DNA from: a virus | Strand: one strand, 5' to 3' | DNA: 30,109 nucleotides | IMG/VR virus record: IMGVR_UViG_3300013132_002509 | Span: 1-30,109 of that record | Part shown: piece after piece, positions 1 through 5,765 of the stretch | Layout: each line of letters opens with the position of its first letter | Numbering within the stretch: the stretch's first letter is position 1 | Program-made: the position numbers and the translations under genes | The notes under the pieces: generated by a model | What the model was told of the DNA's origin: nothing | The model's database searches: none | Seen by the model: only the letters and a program-made list of their open reading frames with translations

Positions 1-139
1 ATTGACTCCAAAAAGTTTCACTATCTACTCGACAACTCCAGGGCGTGTCTACAGGCTGCTGGATCCACTGCTCTGTCATCAAGTTCCAAACCCACTCGTA
101 TCCTTCTTGGGGCTGCTCTTGGGGTTTCTCTGTTCTCAT
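1..139 (-). CDS. hypothetical protein, 5' part only (runs off left edge)
   Basis: The first 46 codons of a minus-strand gene are visible; the rest lies beyond the window. The start ATG (137-139) is preceded by AGGAGAG, which overlaps the stop of the upstream 77-residue gene, so the two are probably translated together. The visible N-terminus is rich in Gln, Glu and Trp (MRTEKPQEQPQEGYEWVWN) with no signal peptide or recognisable domain. I do not recognise the family. Context is a block of small phage genes with host-type promoters. Confidence 0.6.
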   Translation of the reverse strand, partial: MRTEKPQEQPQEGYEWVWNLMTEQWIQQPVDTPWSCRVDSETFWSQ

Positions 140-148
140 CGCTCTCTC

Positions 149-382
149 CTAGCAATCTGGGTCGTAGTCATACCACTCTTGTGCTTCATCGGGCTCGCCG
201 TCGTCCTCATCTTCATCGCTGAAGCGCGGGCTGAGTTCGTTGGCATCCAGCATGTCACGCACCTCGTCTGTGCTCATCCAATTCAGAGCCGCTGTGAGCA
301 GCAACATGGGGTCAATTATGCCGTCGTCTACAAGCATGAGAGCAAAGTCTCTGGGATCTCGCTTAAAAAGTTCTTTGTCCAT
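149..382 (-). CDS. small acidic hypothetical protein (77 aa)
   Basis: A short protein with a strongly acidic C-terminal third (a run of Asp and Glu with SDEDEDDGEPDE, then EWYDYDPDC at the end). No domain is recognised and the function is unknown. Acidic small proteins are common among phage early genes that bind host machinery, but nothing here proves that role. The start is supported by GGAGC five bases upstream of ATG and by a TTGACT-17-TATACT promoter just before the leader. The downstream partial gene starts ten bases after its stop. Confidence 0.7.
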   Translation of the reverse strand: MDKELFKRDPRDFALMLVDDGIIDPMLLLTAALNWMSTDEVRDMLDANELSPRFSDEDEDDGEPDEAQEWYDYDPDC

Positions 383-411
383 TTAGTGCTCCGTTTCGTT
401 AGTGTCTAGCA

Positions 412-440
412 AGTATAGCACAAATCAATAACCCAGTCAA
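412..440 (-). promoter_or_regulatory. sigma70-like promoter of the 77-aa gene
   Basis: Read on the minus strand: TTGACT (440-435), a 17-bp spacer (434-418) and TATACT (417-412). The transcript would start near 405 and carry a leader containing AACGAAACGGAGC before the ATG at 382. The spacer shares GGGTTATTGATTT with the promoter at 1083-1111. Confidence 0.8.
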
Positions 441-444
441 ATGA

Positions 445-460
445 AAGGGCTTTCGCCCCT
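445..460 (-). terminator. GAAA-tetraloop hairpin after the 111-aa gene
   Basis: On the minus strand, five bases after the stop of the 465-800 gene, AGGGGC-GAAA-GCCCTT can form a six-pair stem (one G-U) closed by a GAAA tetraloop. Only a weak T-rich tail (TCATTT) follows. It sits directly before the -35 of the next promoter, so it probably insulates adjacent one-gene transcription units. Confidence 0.5.
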
Positions 461-464
461 CCAC

Positions 465-800
465 TTAGTCCATACGACTGTTAGCGTAGGCCTTCACTCC
501 CAGGTGCTCTCGCAGGAAGCGAGCCATAGCCTCAGCGCCCTCTTCTTTGACGTTGATGCTCTGCACTCCCAAGCCGCTGGGATTCCACATCTGTAGGCCA
601 CCGCCATAGGCCTTGCGGAAGCCGTTCTTAAGCAGAGCACGCCCCATCTTAGTGCTACCTTTCTCGTAGACAGTGACCCAGGCAAAGCCGCAGGCATCTC
701 TGTCCCCGTGTGTAGCGAGGAAGTCCTGTGCGGCCTTTTGTGCTACTGCACGACCTGTTTCTACTGCTAATGCTACGATGTCTAAGTTATCTTTGCTCAT
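465..800 (-). CDS. conserved-looking hypothetical protein (111 aa)
   Basis: The protein is 111 residues from the ATG at 800, which has CGGAG upstream at normal spacing. Its middle contains a Gly/aromatic-rich segment (GFAWVTVYEKGSTKMGRALL, then KAYGGGLQMWNPSG), and it ends in YANSRMD. I have the impression of having seen this pattern in unannotated phage proteins, but I cannot name a family. No signal peptide or membrane segment is seen. An in-frame ATG at 824, only six bases after the -10 box, would add eight residues (MLNKTERQ); that longer leaderless form is possible but the Shine-Dalgarno start is preferred. Confidence 0.7.
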   Translation of the reverse strand: MSKDNLDIVALAVETGRAVAQKAAQDFLATHGDRDACGFAWVTVYEKGSTKMGRALLKNGFRKAYGGGLQMWNPSGLGVQSINVKEEGAEAMARFLREHLGVKAYANSRMD

Positions 801-830
801 TTGTCGCTCCGTTTTGTTTAACATGTTCAC

Positions 831-859
831 AGTATAGCAAATTTCGGTAACCCTGTCAA
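831..859 (-). promoter_or_regulatory. sigma70-like promoter of the 111-aa gene
   Basis: Read on the minus strand: consensus TTGACA (859-854), a 17-bp spacer and TATACT (836-831). The leader carries AACAAAACGGAGC. The -35 abuts the stop codon of the 860-1054 gene. Confidence 0.85.
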
Positions 860-1054
860 CTAAAGGGTCTTTCCCGCTTGTCGTATAAAAGCCACATACT
901 CCTCCAACTCTGCCTGCCGTTGTTCTTCTGCCATAGCCTGGCACTCTGCATTAGCCTGCAGGACGCTCCCGGGCTCAAACCAATCTACAAAGCGATTCAT
1001 CTCGTATTCGAACTCCATAATGTCTTGCTCAGTCATCCATTCTGGGTAACGCAT
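860..1054 (-). CDS. small hypothetical protein (64 aa)
   Basis: A charged, probably helical protein (Glu-rich centre AMAEEQRQAELEEYVAF) with no membrane segment or Cys motif. Function is unknown. The start has AAAAGGAGC seven bases upstream and its own promoter at 1083-1111. The stop TAG abuts the -35 of the next promoter, typical of tightly packed phage early genes. Confidence 0.65.
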   Translation of the reverse strand: MRYPEWMTEQDIMEFEYEMNRFVDWFEPGSVLQANAECQAMAEEQRQAELEEYVAFIRQAGKTL

Positions 1055-1069
1055 GTCTGCTCCTTTTGT

Positions 1070-1246
1070 TTACTGTAAGGCTAGTATACTATAAATCAAT
1101 AACCCGAGCAAATGAACGGCTATTACAAAGAACACAAGAACTTTTGTGTTCCACCATAGCAGACCGCCATGCCCATAATACGCGGTACAGTGCGGACAAC
1201 GAACACTGACTACGGGCACTCTTTTTGTGCAATAAGGACAGAGCAT
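1070..1246 (-). CDS. zinc-ribbon membrane microprotein (58 aa)
   Basis: This 58-codon reading frame starts at ATG 1246-1244, overlapping by one base the TAA of the GIY-YIG gene (TAATG junction). GGGGAG lies five bases upstream, so translation should be coupled. The product begins MLCPYC and continues to a second pair CPHC at residues 17-20, a CxxC-x10-CxxC zinc ribbon. A hydrophobic segment at about residues 36-57 (VLVFFVIAVHLLGLLIYSIL) looks like one membrane span. The role is unknown; a cytoplasmic zinc ribbon anchored in the membrane could recruit a partner protein there. The promoter of the next gene lies inside its 3' end. Confidence 0.6.
   Translation of the reverse strand: MLCPYCTKRVPVVSVRCPHCTAYYGHGGLLWWNTKVLVFFVIAVHLLGLLIYSILALQ
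1083..1111 (-). promoter_or_regulatory. sigma70-like promoter of the 64-aa gene
   Basis: Read on the minus strand: TTGCTC (1111-1106), a 17-bp spacer and TATACT (1088-1083). The -35 is the weakest of the set, but the spacer is nearly identical to that of the promoter at 412-440. It lies inside the 58-aa coding region. Confidence 0.65.
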
Positions 1247-1578
1247 TAGTCTCCCCTGCAGTCAGTGTTCAACTCAGGTCGCAGTTCTCTACGCAGTTCT
1301 ACTTCCCTCCGATGTGCTACTGCCTTGCCTCTTAGCAGTTCTACTACACGAATCTCAATGTTCTCTTTGCTCTGTAATTCACGTAATGCTCTGCATAATG
1401 CCCAGTCTTTAGTCTCAGTCTTTGCTCTGTAGAAATGCTTTGCGGCACGACTGCGCACTGACTTCAATACAGTGGTCTCAGTCTTGGCAGTGACTCCTAC
1501 ATAACGAAGCCCGTTAACTACAAGCATGTAGATGATGTGCGTGCGATCTGAGCGCTTCTTGCGAGTTGTTTTTTGCAC
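1246..1578 (-). CDS. GIY-YIG-like nuclease domain protein (110 aa)
   Basis: From GTG 1578 the protein has a basic N-terminus (QKTTRKKRSDR), then IIYMLVVNGLRYVGVT, which fits the two signature strands of the GIY-YIG fold (I-Y-x9-Y-V-G). A following Arg/His region (SVRSRAAKHFYRAK) and a C-terminal Glu followed by ELRPELN also fit. Single-domain GIY-YIG proteins in phages are often homing or repair-type nucleases. The GTG start is chosen because CGGAG sits six bases upstream, exactly where the sister genes have theirs. An in-frame ATG at 1602, six bases from the -10 box, gives a longer alternative. Its stop overlaps the zinc-ribbon gene. Confidence 0.6.
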   Translation of the reverse strand: MQKTTRKKRSDRTHIIYMLVVNGLRYVGVTAKTETTVLKSVRSRAAKHFYRAKTETKDWALCRALRELQSKENIEIRVVELLRGKAVAHRREVELRRELRPELNTDCRGD

Positions 1579-1608
1579 TGCGTTCTCCGTTTTGCTTAAC
1601 ATGTCATT

Positions 1609-1637
1609 AGTATAGCAAAATGAGCTCCCGCTGTCAA
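1609..1637 (-). promoter_or_regulatory. sigma70-like promoter of the GIY-YIG gene
   Basis: Read on the minus strand: TTGACA (1637-1632), a 17-bp spacer ending in TTTTGC and TATACT (1614-1609). The leader AAGCAAAACGGAG matches those of the other promoters in this block. Confidence 0.85.
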
Positions 1638-1695
1638 ATTGTGGCTCTTTCACAACACCGACACTCCCTCGTTATGAATCATATAACCTATACTG

Positions 1696-1848
1696 TTATG
1701 AATTATAGTTTATAGTATTTAGACTGTTCGAAATTATAGTATATGTAATCTATACTGTTCGGAGTTGTAGTATATATAACTTATACTGTTAGACTTTATA
1801 TATACTGTAGTGTTATGAGTTATATACTGCTATGTGTTGTATATACTG
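1696..1848. repeat. 31-nt AT-rich tandem repeats followed by shorter copies
   Basis: Three consecutive 31-nt units lie at 1696-1726, 1727-1757 and 1758-1788. They share the pattern TT(A/C)(T/G)xAxTTATAGTxTATx then TATACTG or AGACTG. Degenerate shorter units of 19-22 nt, each ending in TATACTG, follow to 1848, and one partial unit precedes them. The array fills the gap between the GIY-YIG promoter and the 3' ends of the tRNA genes. No reading frame is supported here. The role could be protein binding, transcript processing or DNA unwinding; the sequence does not decide. Confidence 0.75.
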
Positions 1849-1854
1849 TAGAGT

Positions 1855-1941
1855 TGGTGCCCATAGCCGGAGTCGAACCAGCACACCGTCGCCAGTGGGA
1901 GATTTTAAGTCTCCTGTGTCTACCTATTTCACCATACGGGC
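1855..1941 (-). tRNA. tRNA-Leu (anticodon UAA)
   Basis: The 87-nt gene folds as a class II tRNA. The acceptor GCCCGTA pairs with TATGGGC, and the anticodon loop CTTAAAA reads UAA. There is a long variable arm, T-loop TTCGACT and encoded CCA. It decodes UUA, a common codon in the AT-rich genes of this window. It sits 14 bp downstream of the CAU tRNA on the same strand, so both probably come from one precursor. Confidence 0.95.
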
Positions 1942-1955
1942 TACACTGTGATATA

Positions 1956-2034
<79 letters not shown>

Positions 2035-2061
2035 AATGTCTATGTGTCTTAAACACAGTAT

Positions 2062-2090
2062 ATTATACGGTATTTATGACCGGAAATCAA
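2062..2090 (-). promoter_or_regulatory. sigma70-like promoter of the tRNA pair
   Basis: Read on the minus strand: TTGATT (2090-2085), a 17-bp spacer and TATAAT (2067-2062). Transcription would start about 20 bases before the 5' end of the CAU tRNA. Confidence 0.7.
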
Positions 2091-2232
2091 CCTATTTTGA
2101 GCCGTTTTTAGGAGTTTTTAGGCCAAAATGAACAGGTTTTCTAGGGTATTTTTAGTGCGGTGCGTGGTAGGATCAGGATGGGGATGAGAGGCTATGCTAG
2201 AATACTCAACCCTAAATTCTCAAGTTTCAGAT

Positions 2233-2265
2233 AGTTTTCTCACAGGTTTCTCAAAGGTTTCTCGC
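2233..2265. repeat. three 11-nt tandem repeats
   Basis: AGTTTTCTCAC, AGGTTTCTCAA and AGGTTTCTCGC follow one another without gap in the 2091-2407 noncoding stretch. No coding frame of useful length is seen in that stretch on either strand. The regular period of about one helical turn suggests a binding-site array. Confidence 0.6.
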
Positions 2266-2275
2266 ACTGTTTTAT

Positions 2276-2295
2276 CATGCTGATCTCTCAGCATG
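2276..2295. other. perfect 8-bp hairpin / inverted repeat
   Basis: CATGCTGA and TCAGCATG are separated by a four-base TCTC loop. No T-run follows on either strand, so it is not an obvious intrinsic terminator. It could be a cruciform, an operator or an RNA structure. It lies 10 bp after the 11-nt repeats. Confidence 0.6.
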
Positions 2296-2322
2296 TGTGT
2301 GTAGCAGATCTACCTAGACCAG

Positions 2323-2410
2323 TACAGCGGGGTTTTCACATATATAGCAGAGTATTACAGCGGGGTATTCACATACTCATGATTAGTGTATATACTACAG
2401 CGGGGTATTA
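2323..2410. repeat. three copies of TACAGCGGGGTATT(CACATA)
   Basis: Copies begin at 2323, 2356 and 2396. The first two extend for 20 bases with one mismatch (TACAGCGGGGTATTCACATA); the third is cut short at the 3' end of the adjacent minus-strand gene and overlaps its stop codon. Spacing is 33 and 40 bp. Function is unknown. Confidence 0.65.
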
Positions 2411-2920
2411 GGCTCTGCCCTTATTAAGTTCTGGATATTTGCCCAGTCCTTTATAGATATAATCCAAATACACTTTCTCTAAACCTTTATGAGTAGTGCT
2501 ACTTACGCAGATAGTCATTCCTTGCACTTGGGTATCGATCTGTTCAATAGGACAGGTTTTTGCGTAGAAACTCACAGTATGTACGGGATTTGAGGTGTAG
2601 GGTTTAAGACTTTGTCTACAGTTCTTATCTGTGCTGTCGCCGCCTCGATATCTACCTAATCTATTATCTGAGTTTTTTCTAGGTTGAAGATCGTCATCTC
2701 CTGGAATATACAGTCTATTGCCGCTTTCTCCAATTTTGTATATTTTATAATCTACTGTAATAGCATAGACCCAACTAGTATGATGGCTATAGCGAATTTT
2801 CGGGCTAATATTGGCATAAAACCAGTCTAGTGTAGGATAATGTTTTATGTCGCAAATGTGTTCAAAACCGTCTTGGAAATAGTTTCTAATATCTAGTCTA
2901 TCTTTAGGATTAGGCATCAT
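2408..2920 (-). CDS. GIY-YIG-like (T5orf172-type) nuclease domain protein (170 aa)
   Basis: The central region WVYAITVDYKIYKIGESGNRL resembles the opening strands and helix of T5orf172/MUG113-type GIY-YIG domains (V-Y-A-I ... Y-K-I-G-E-S ... R-L). It is followed by RLGRYR, a conserved-looking Glu (LEKVYLDYIY) and a closing PELN. In this family the Arg and Glu are catalytic; here I only infer the match. The start ATG 2920 overlaps the TGA of the upstream lipoprotein gene (ATGA), so the two are co-translated. It is a second GIY-YIG-like gene beside the one at 1246-1578, with little similarity to it. Confidence 0.55.
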   Translation of the reverse strand: MMPNPKDRLDIRNYFQDGFEHICDIKHYPTLDWFYANISPKIRYSHHTSWVYAITVDYKIYKIGESGNRLYIPGDDDLQPRKNSDNRLGRYRGGDSTDKNCRQSLKPYTSNPVHTVSFYAKTCPIEQIDTQVQGMTICVSSTTHKGLEKVYLDYIYKGLGKYPELNKGRA

Positions 2921-3099
2921 CGTTGTCTACAAGTTATTCTATCTGGTGAACCTGGACATTGTTCTCTAGTACAGGTTTTATATACTATAGTATTATCTGG
3001 TAGTCTATCTAACTGTAGGTAGTCTTCATAGGTGCAGTGTGTATCCGCACAACCAGCAAGTAGTTGAATCGTAATTAGGCTGATAAGTATAGTTCGCAT
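2917..3099 (-). CDS. small lipoprotein (60 aa)
   Basis: The protein begins MRTILISLITIQLLAGC, a short signal peptide with lipobox L-L-A-G-C, so Cys17 would be lipidated after signal peptidase II cleavage. The mature part is only about 43 residues and holds four more Cys (residues 22, 43, 48 and 57). Phage lipoproteins of this size include outer-membrane spanins and superinfection-exclusion proteins. No inner-membrane spanin is adjacent, so exclusion or host-envelope modification is equally possible. There is no Shine-Dalgarno sequence; the promoter at 3108-3136 would start transcription within a few bases of the ATG. Confidence 0.65.
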   Translation of the reverse strand: MRTILISLITIQLLAGCADTHCTYEDYLQLDRLPDNTIVYKTCTREQCPGSPDRITCRQR

Positions 3100-3107
3100 G
3101 GTATTTA

Positions 3108-3136
3108 AGTATACACTTTTATAATCAGTCGGTCAA
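3108..3136 (-). promoter_or_regulatory. sigma70-like promoter of the lipoprotein gene
   Basis: Read on the minus strand: TTGACC (3136-3131), a 17-bp spacer and TATACT (3113-3108), with the ATG beginning nine bases after the -10 box. The expected start site leaves almost no leader. Confidence 0.8.
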
Positions 3137-3140
3137 TCCT

Positions 3141-3148
3141 AATAAATA
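3141..3148 (+). promoter_or_regulatory. AATAAATA motif, possible late promoter
   Basis: AATAAATA ends seven bases before the start of the glycine-rich protein gene. It resembles the T4 late consensus TATAAATA and the shorter ATAAATA-type late motif reported for T4-like cyanophages. No Shine-Dalgarno sequence is seen. One AT-rich octamer in AT-rich DNA is weak evidence. Confidence 0.35.
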
Positions 3149-3155
3149 TCCTATT

Positions 3156-4148
3156 ATGCCATTACCCAGTTCTGCTCCTATTACCCTAACTCAGATACAA
3201 ACAGAGTTCAGTGCGGCCAATCTTGCTGCTGCGTCAACTGCTGCTGGACTTGATCCTTTGCCCACCAGTATGTTAGATTTTCTAGGGCTCAGTGCCTATA
3301 CGCCACAGACTGAAACCTATGTCACGCCCGGATCATATTATTTCACAGTGCGTACTGGCAAGCCCGCCAGTCAGGTTATGAATGTGCTGGCAATTGGTGG
3401 TGGAGGTGGAGGTGGGGGCAGTATAGCAGGTTCGGGCTATGATGGTGAACCGGGTGGAAACAGTGGTAGTAGTGGAGGAGGTGGCGGTGGTGGTGCTGTC
3501 AGTTATCATATCAGTTCGTCAGCCAATAACAATCTAGTATCAGCCGGAGATATTCTCAGTATAGAAGTAGGAGCAGGGGGCATGGGAGCATCGGGTTTTG
3601 AAAGTCTAAACGCATTTGGTCCATTTGCAGGTGAAAGCGGTGCCAGCAGTACCATGTTATGGGGTTATGATTTTTTCAATCCAGCCACATATCAGAGAAT
3701 AATTTGGAGTACGGGCGGTGTCCAAGGGCGCACGGCCAACAGTAATTATAGATTTGCCAGTGGAAAGTTAACCAATGGCAATGGTGGGGATAGTGGTATT
3801 ACCACATGGGGGGCGGGGGGTACCGGTGGTACTTCAAACCCTGCCACCGCATCAGACTGGGGTGCTGTTGATGGGTTTAGTGGTGGTGGTGGAGGGGGAG
3901 CAGGTGGACAGAGTCCGGAAGCGCCAACTGGAGGTCTAGGGCGTGGTATTGTGCTAACTGGAGTAAGTTCCAGCGTATTTGGTAGGGGCGGTGACGGTGG
4001 CATTGCCTTCAACAATAGCAACGGAGCCAATGGTAGCACCTATGGTAATGGTGGGGAGGGAGCCTGTTCCTTGGCCTTTTATAATGCAACCCCTGTGAGT
4101 AAGATAGGTGGTAATGGAGCCGGAGGAGGCGTACAGTTTTATGTCTAA
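3156..4148 (+). CDS. glycine-rich virion structural protein (tail/fibre type)
   Basis: The 330-residue protein starts MPLPSSAPITLTQIQTEF, which resembles N-termini I associate with glycine-rich structural proteins of marine T4-like phages. From about residue 81 it consists of runs of Gly (eight in a row, later seven) and Gly-Asn/Ser stretches, ending GGGVQFYV. Glycine-rich folds of this kind form polyglycine-II lattices in some receptor-binding fibre tips and adhesins. Its codon use is GC-richer than the radical SAM cluster. It overlaps the next gene by eight bases, and the SD of that gene is encoded within its last Gly codons. Confidence 0.65.
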   Translation: MPLPSSAPITLTQIQTEFSAANLAAASTAAGLDPLPTSMLDFLGLSAYTPQTETYVTPGSYYFTVRTGKPASQVMNVLAIGGGGGGGGSIAGSGYDGEPGGNSGSSGGGGGGGAVSYHISSSANNNLVSAGDILSIEVGAGGMGASGFESLNAFGPFAGESGASSTMLWGYDFFNPATYQRIIWSTGGVQGRTANSNYRFASGKLTNGNGGDSGITTWGAGGTGGTSNPATASDWGAVDGFSGGGGGGAGGQSPEAPTGGLGRGIVLTGVSSSVFGRGGDGGIAFNNSNGANGSTYGNGGEGACSLAFYNATPVSKIGGNGAGGGVQFYV

Positions 4149-4800
4149 TTATAGACTGTTAGATGTGGATGTGAGTAGGGGTCGTATGACCGTGGATTAC
4201 CTAGATGGAGTCTATATACACATGGCCATACCCAGGGCTAATGGTCAATGGTTGACTGGGCCGGATTTTGATAGATATGTTAGACTACAACATCCCACAC
4301 AGCGTGAGGATCCGGGGGCCGCTTCGGAGAACTACGCAGTATGGAGTGAGGATAGACTATTTGCCGCAGAGAGTCAAACAGGTCAGCAGCCCCAGGATCT
4401 GCCCCTAGAAGTAGAAGATCGTGTCATAGCCTACAAACAGTTACAGTTCATGTCCATGGTAGACGCGAATAAGTTTGCAGGCGGTCCTTGGGTATTTGAT
4501 CAAGAAGGATCACATGTATGGACAGTGCCCCCTGATCTACCCTGGGTGCGTATAGCCATATTTTCATCTGGACAGGCCACATGGGAACTAGGTCCGGGTG
4601 TGTTTTGGGGTCGGGGTTGTTCAGTACCCGTGGGGGAGACTGTGTCAATAGAACTGGGTCAGACCACAGTAGTCACTAGTAGTCTTGGCTCTCTCACAGT
4701 GGGTTCAGGATGGGGGGCAGCAGGGCAGGTACCCCAGGAATTATATAAGACCATGGCCTGGGGCCATGTGGGTAGACCTGGTGCTGTTATAATCTATTAA
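4141..4800 (+). CDS. putative virion structural protein (219 aa)
   Basis: The start is ATG 4141 (MSNYRLLDVDV), because GGAGGAGG lies ten bases upstream; upstream in-frame starts would only extend into the previous gene. The N-terminal half contains YLDGVYIHMAIPRANGQWL. The C-terminal half (WVFDQEGSHVWTVPPDLPWV onward) has the beta-sandwich pattern of glycine-rich fibre proteins and ends in a Gly-rich tail with GAVIIY. It probably works with the preceding protein in the tail or fibre. Its 3' end overlaps by four bases the convergent glycosyltransferase gene. Confidence 0.55.
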   Translation: MSNYRLLDVDVSRGRMTVDYLDGVYIHMAIPRANGQWLTGPDFDRYVRLQHPTQREDPGAASENYAVWSEDRLFAAESQTGQQPQDLPLEVEDRVIAYKQLQFMSMVDANKFAGGPWVFDQEGSHVWTVPPDLPWVRIAIFSSGQATWELGPGVFWGRGCSVPVGETVSIELGQTTVVTSSLGSLTVGSGWGAAGQVPQELYKTMAWGHVGRPGAVIIY

Positions 4801-5557
4801 CGAAATATTCTAATACGTTGTTCTACTAGCCTACTGGGCTCTATGGTAGTCCATGGTCCGTTTAGCACAGGCGTTAACTGTATATGACTACGTGGAATAA
4901 AATAACTGTCCACCTTGGTGGGTATAAGGAGTTGATCCGCAAGATTGGCCATTACTGAGTCCACACAGACTAGAACTTCGGCCTCTGTCATTAGGGCGAT
5001 CCAGTCAAATATGCTCTTGGATTGGTCTGTGATTTCTATCTGTAGATATTCCTGGGGTATATAGGATCTATCAAACTCTGCACGATGATCCGAACCTTCC
5101 AGGTGTAGTAGGGCATAGGGCCTACCCTCAGGGTTCAATCTCTGTTTAAGTTCTTGTTCTGCTGCCCTGTCTCTAGTGATACAGTCATTCAACAGCCATT
5201 TGTTGAGAAATGGCACGCCTGCTGCTGAGTACTTGATCTGATCAAAGCCCTGTATTTGAAACTCGGGTCTGGCTTGGAGTTCAGGGTGTCCGGTAAGAGC
5301 CTGGTAGAGACAGATAATTTCACTGCACCCGAAGTTCCTAAGACGTTGATAGGGCGTGTCATAAAAGTAAGCACAGGGTCCACAGTGAGTGATATCCATT
5401 TTACCCAAGGCACATGATGTTCAACGTGCGGTATGAACTGTTCGGCTATGGGCCAATGGACATGATAGCCTTCTTGACGATAATAGTCTGCAATGGGCAG
5501 GGCAATAACAATATCACCCAGGCCCCTGCTCTGTATTATGCCTAATCGTTTAGTCAT
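4797..5557 (-). pseudogene. GT-B glycosyltransferase broken by a -1 frameshift
   Basis: Two overlapping frames each hold part of one protein. The N-terminal part starts at ATG 5557 with a GT-B Rossmann start (RLGIIQSRGLGDIVIALPIA) and runs to about VPWVKWISLTVDP near 5397. The rest continues in the other frame from about YFYDTPYQRLRNFGCSEI (near 5364) to the stop at 4797. It includes KYSAAGVPFLNKW, LLHLEGSD, a VDSVMANLADQ motif like the sugar-binding loop of GT9-type enzymes, and IPRSHIQLTPVL. Joined, the product is about 253 residues, close to the intact neighbour at 5762-6520. One missing base, for example a fourth C at GACCCTG near 5395, explains it. The N-terminal frame overlaps the upstream 49-aa gene by eight bases. 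Confidence 0.75.
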
Positions 5558-5699
5558 TTACCCTAGTATAGTTAAGCACATTGCCCGCACCGTATTGAGC
5601 CTCTGCTAGCATTTTGGCTTCGTAGTCATTATTGGCCCATACTATAGTATTGGCAGTTTGAAAGTCATTAATTCTAACCCAGATAGCATATTTGTACAT
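5550..5699 (-). CDS. small hypothetical protein (49 aa)
   Basis: The frame runs from ATG 5699 to TAA 5550 and encodes 49 residues beginning MYKYAIWVRIND and ending AGNVLNYTRVND. GGAG lies eight bases upstream of the start, and a strong promoter sits at 5737-5765. The stop overlaps the ATG of the glycosyltransferase gene by eight bases (ATGACTAA), which supports both frames. It has no membrane segment or Cys. Function is unknown. Confidence 0.6.
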   Translation of the reverse strand: MYKYAIWVRINDFQTANTIVWANNDYEAKMLAEAQYGAGNVLNYTRVND

Positions 5700-5736
5700 G
5701 TTGAAATCTCCTATATGTGTTTGTCAGTGTAGTTAT

Positions 5737-5765
5737 ATTATATGATCAAAATATTGCGTTGTCAA
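5737..5765 (-). promoter_or_regulatory. sigma70 consensus promoter
   Basis: Read on the minus strand: TTGACA (5765-5760), a 17-bp spacer and TATAAT (5742-5737), a perfect match to both consensus hexamers. It would drive the 49-aa gene and the broken glycosyltransferase. The -35 overlaps the 3' end of the other glycosyltransferase gene. Confidence 0.85.

Noticed and set aside
2-409. Plus-strand open frame of 135 codons at the left edge
   Set aside because: It is antisense to two minus-strand frames with ribosome sites and a promoter, and it starts at TTG without a Shine-Dalgarno sequence.
843-872. GGGAAAGACCCTTT as a terminator of the 64-aa gene
   Set aside because: Only three pairs can form, it lies inside the coding region and there is no real T-run.
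1696-1848. CRISPR array
   Set aside because: Units are contiguous and imperfect with no distinct spacers, and no cas genes are present.
3746-4039. Pro-rich minus-strand open frame
   Set aside because: It is the shadow of glycine codons in the plus-strand structural gene.
5565-5570. TATACT on the minus strand seven bases before the broken glycosyltransferase ATG, suggesting a leaderless promoter
   Set aside because: It is coding sequence (Tyr-Thr) of the 49-aa gene, and no -35 box is found at 17 bp.
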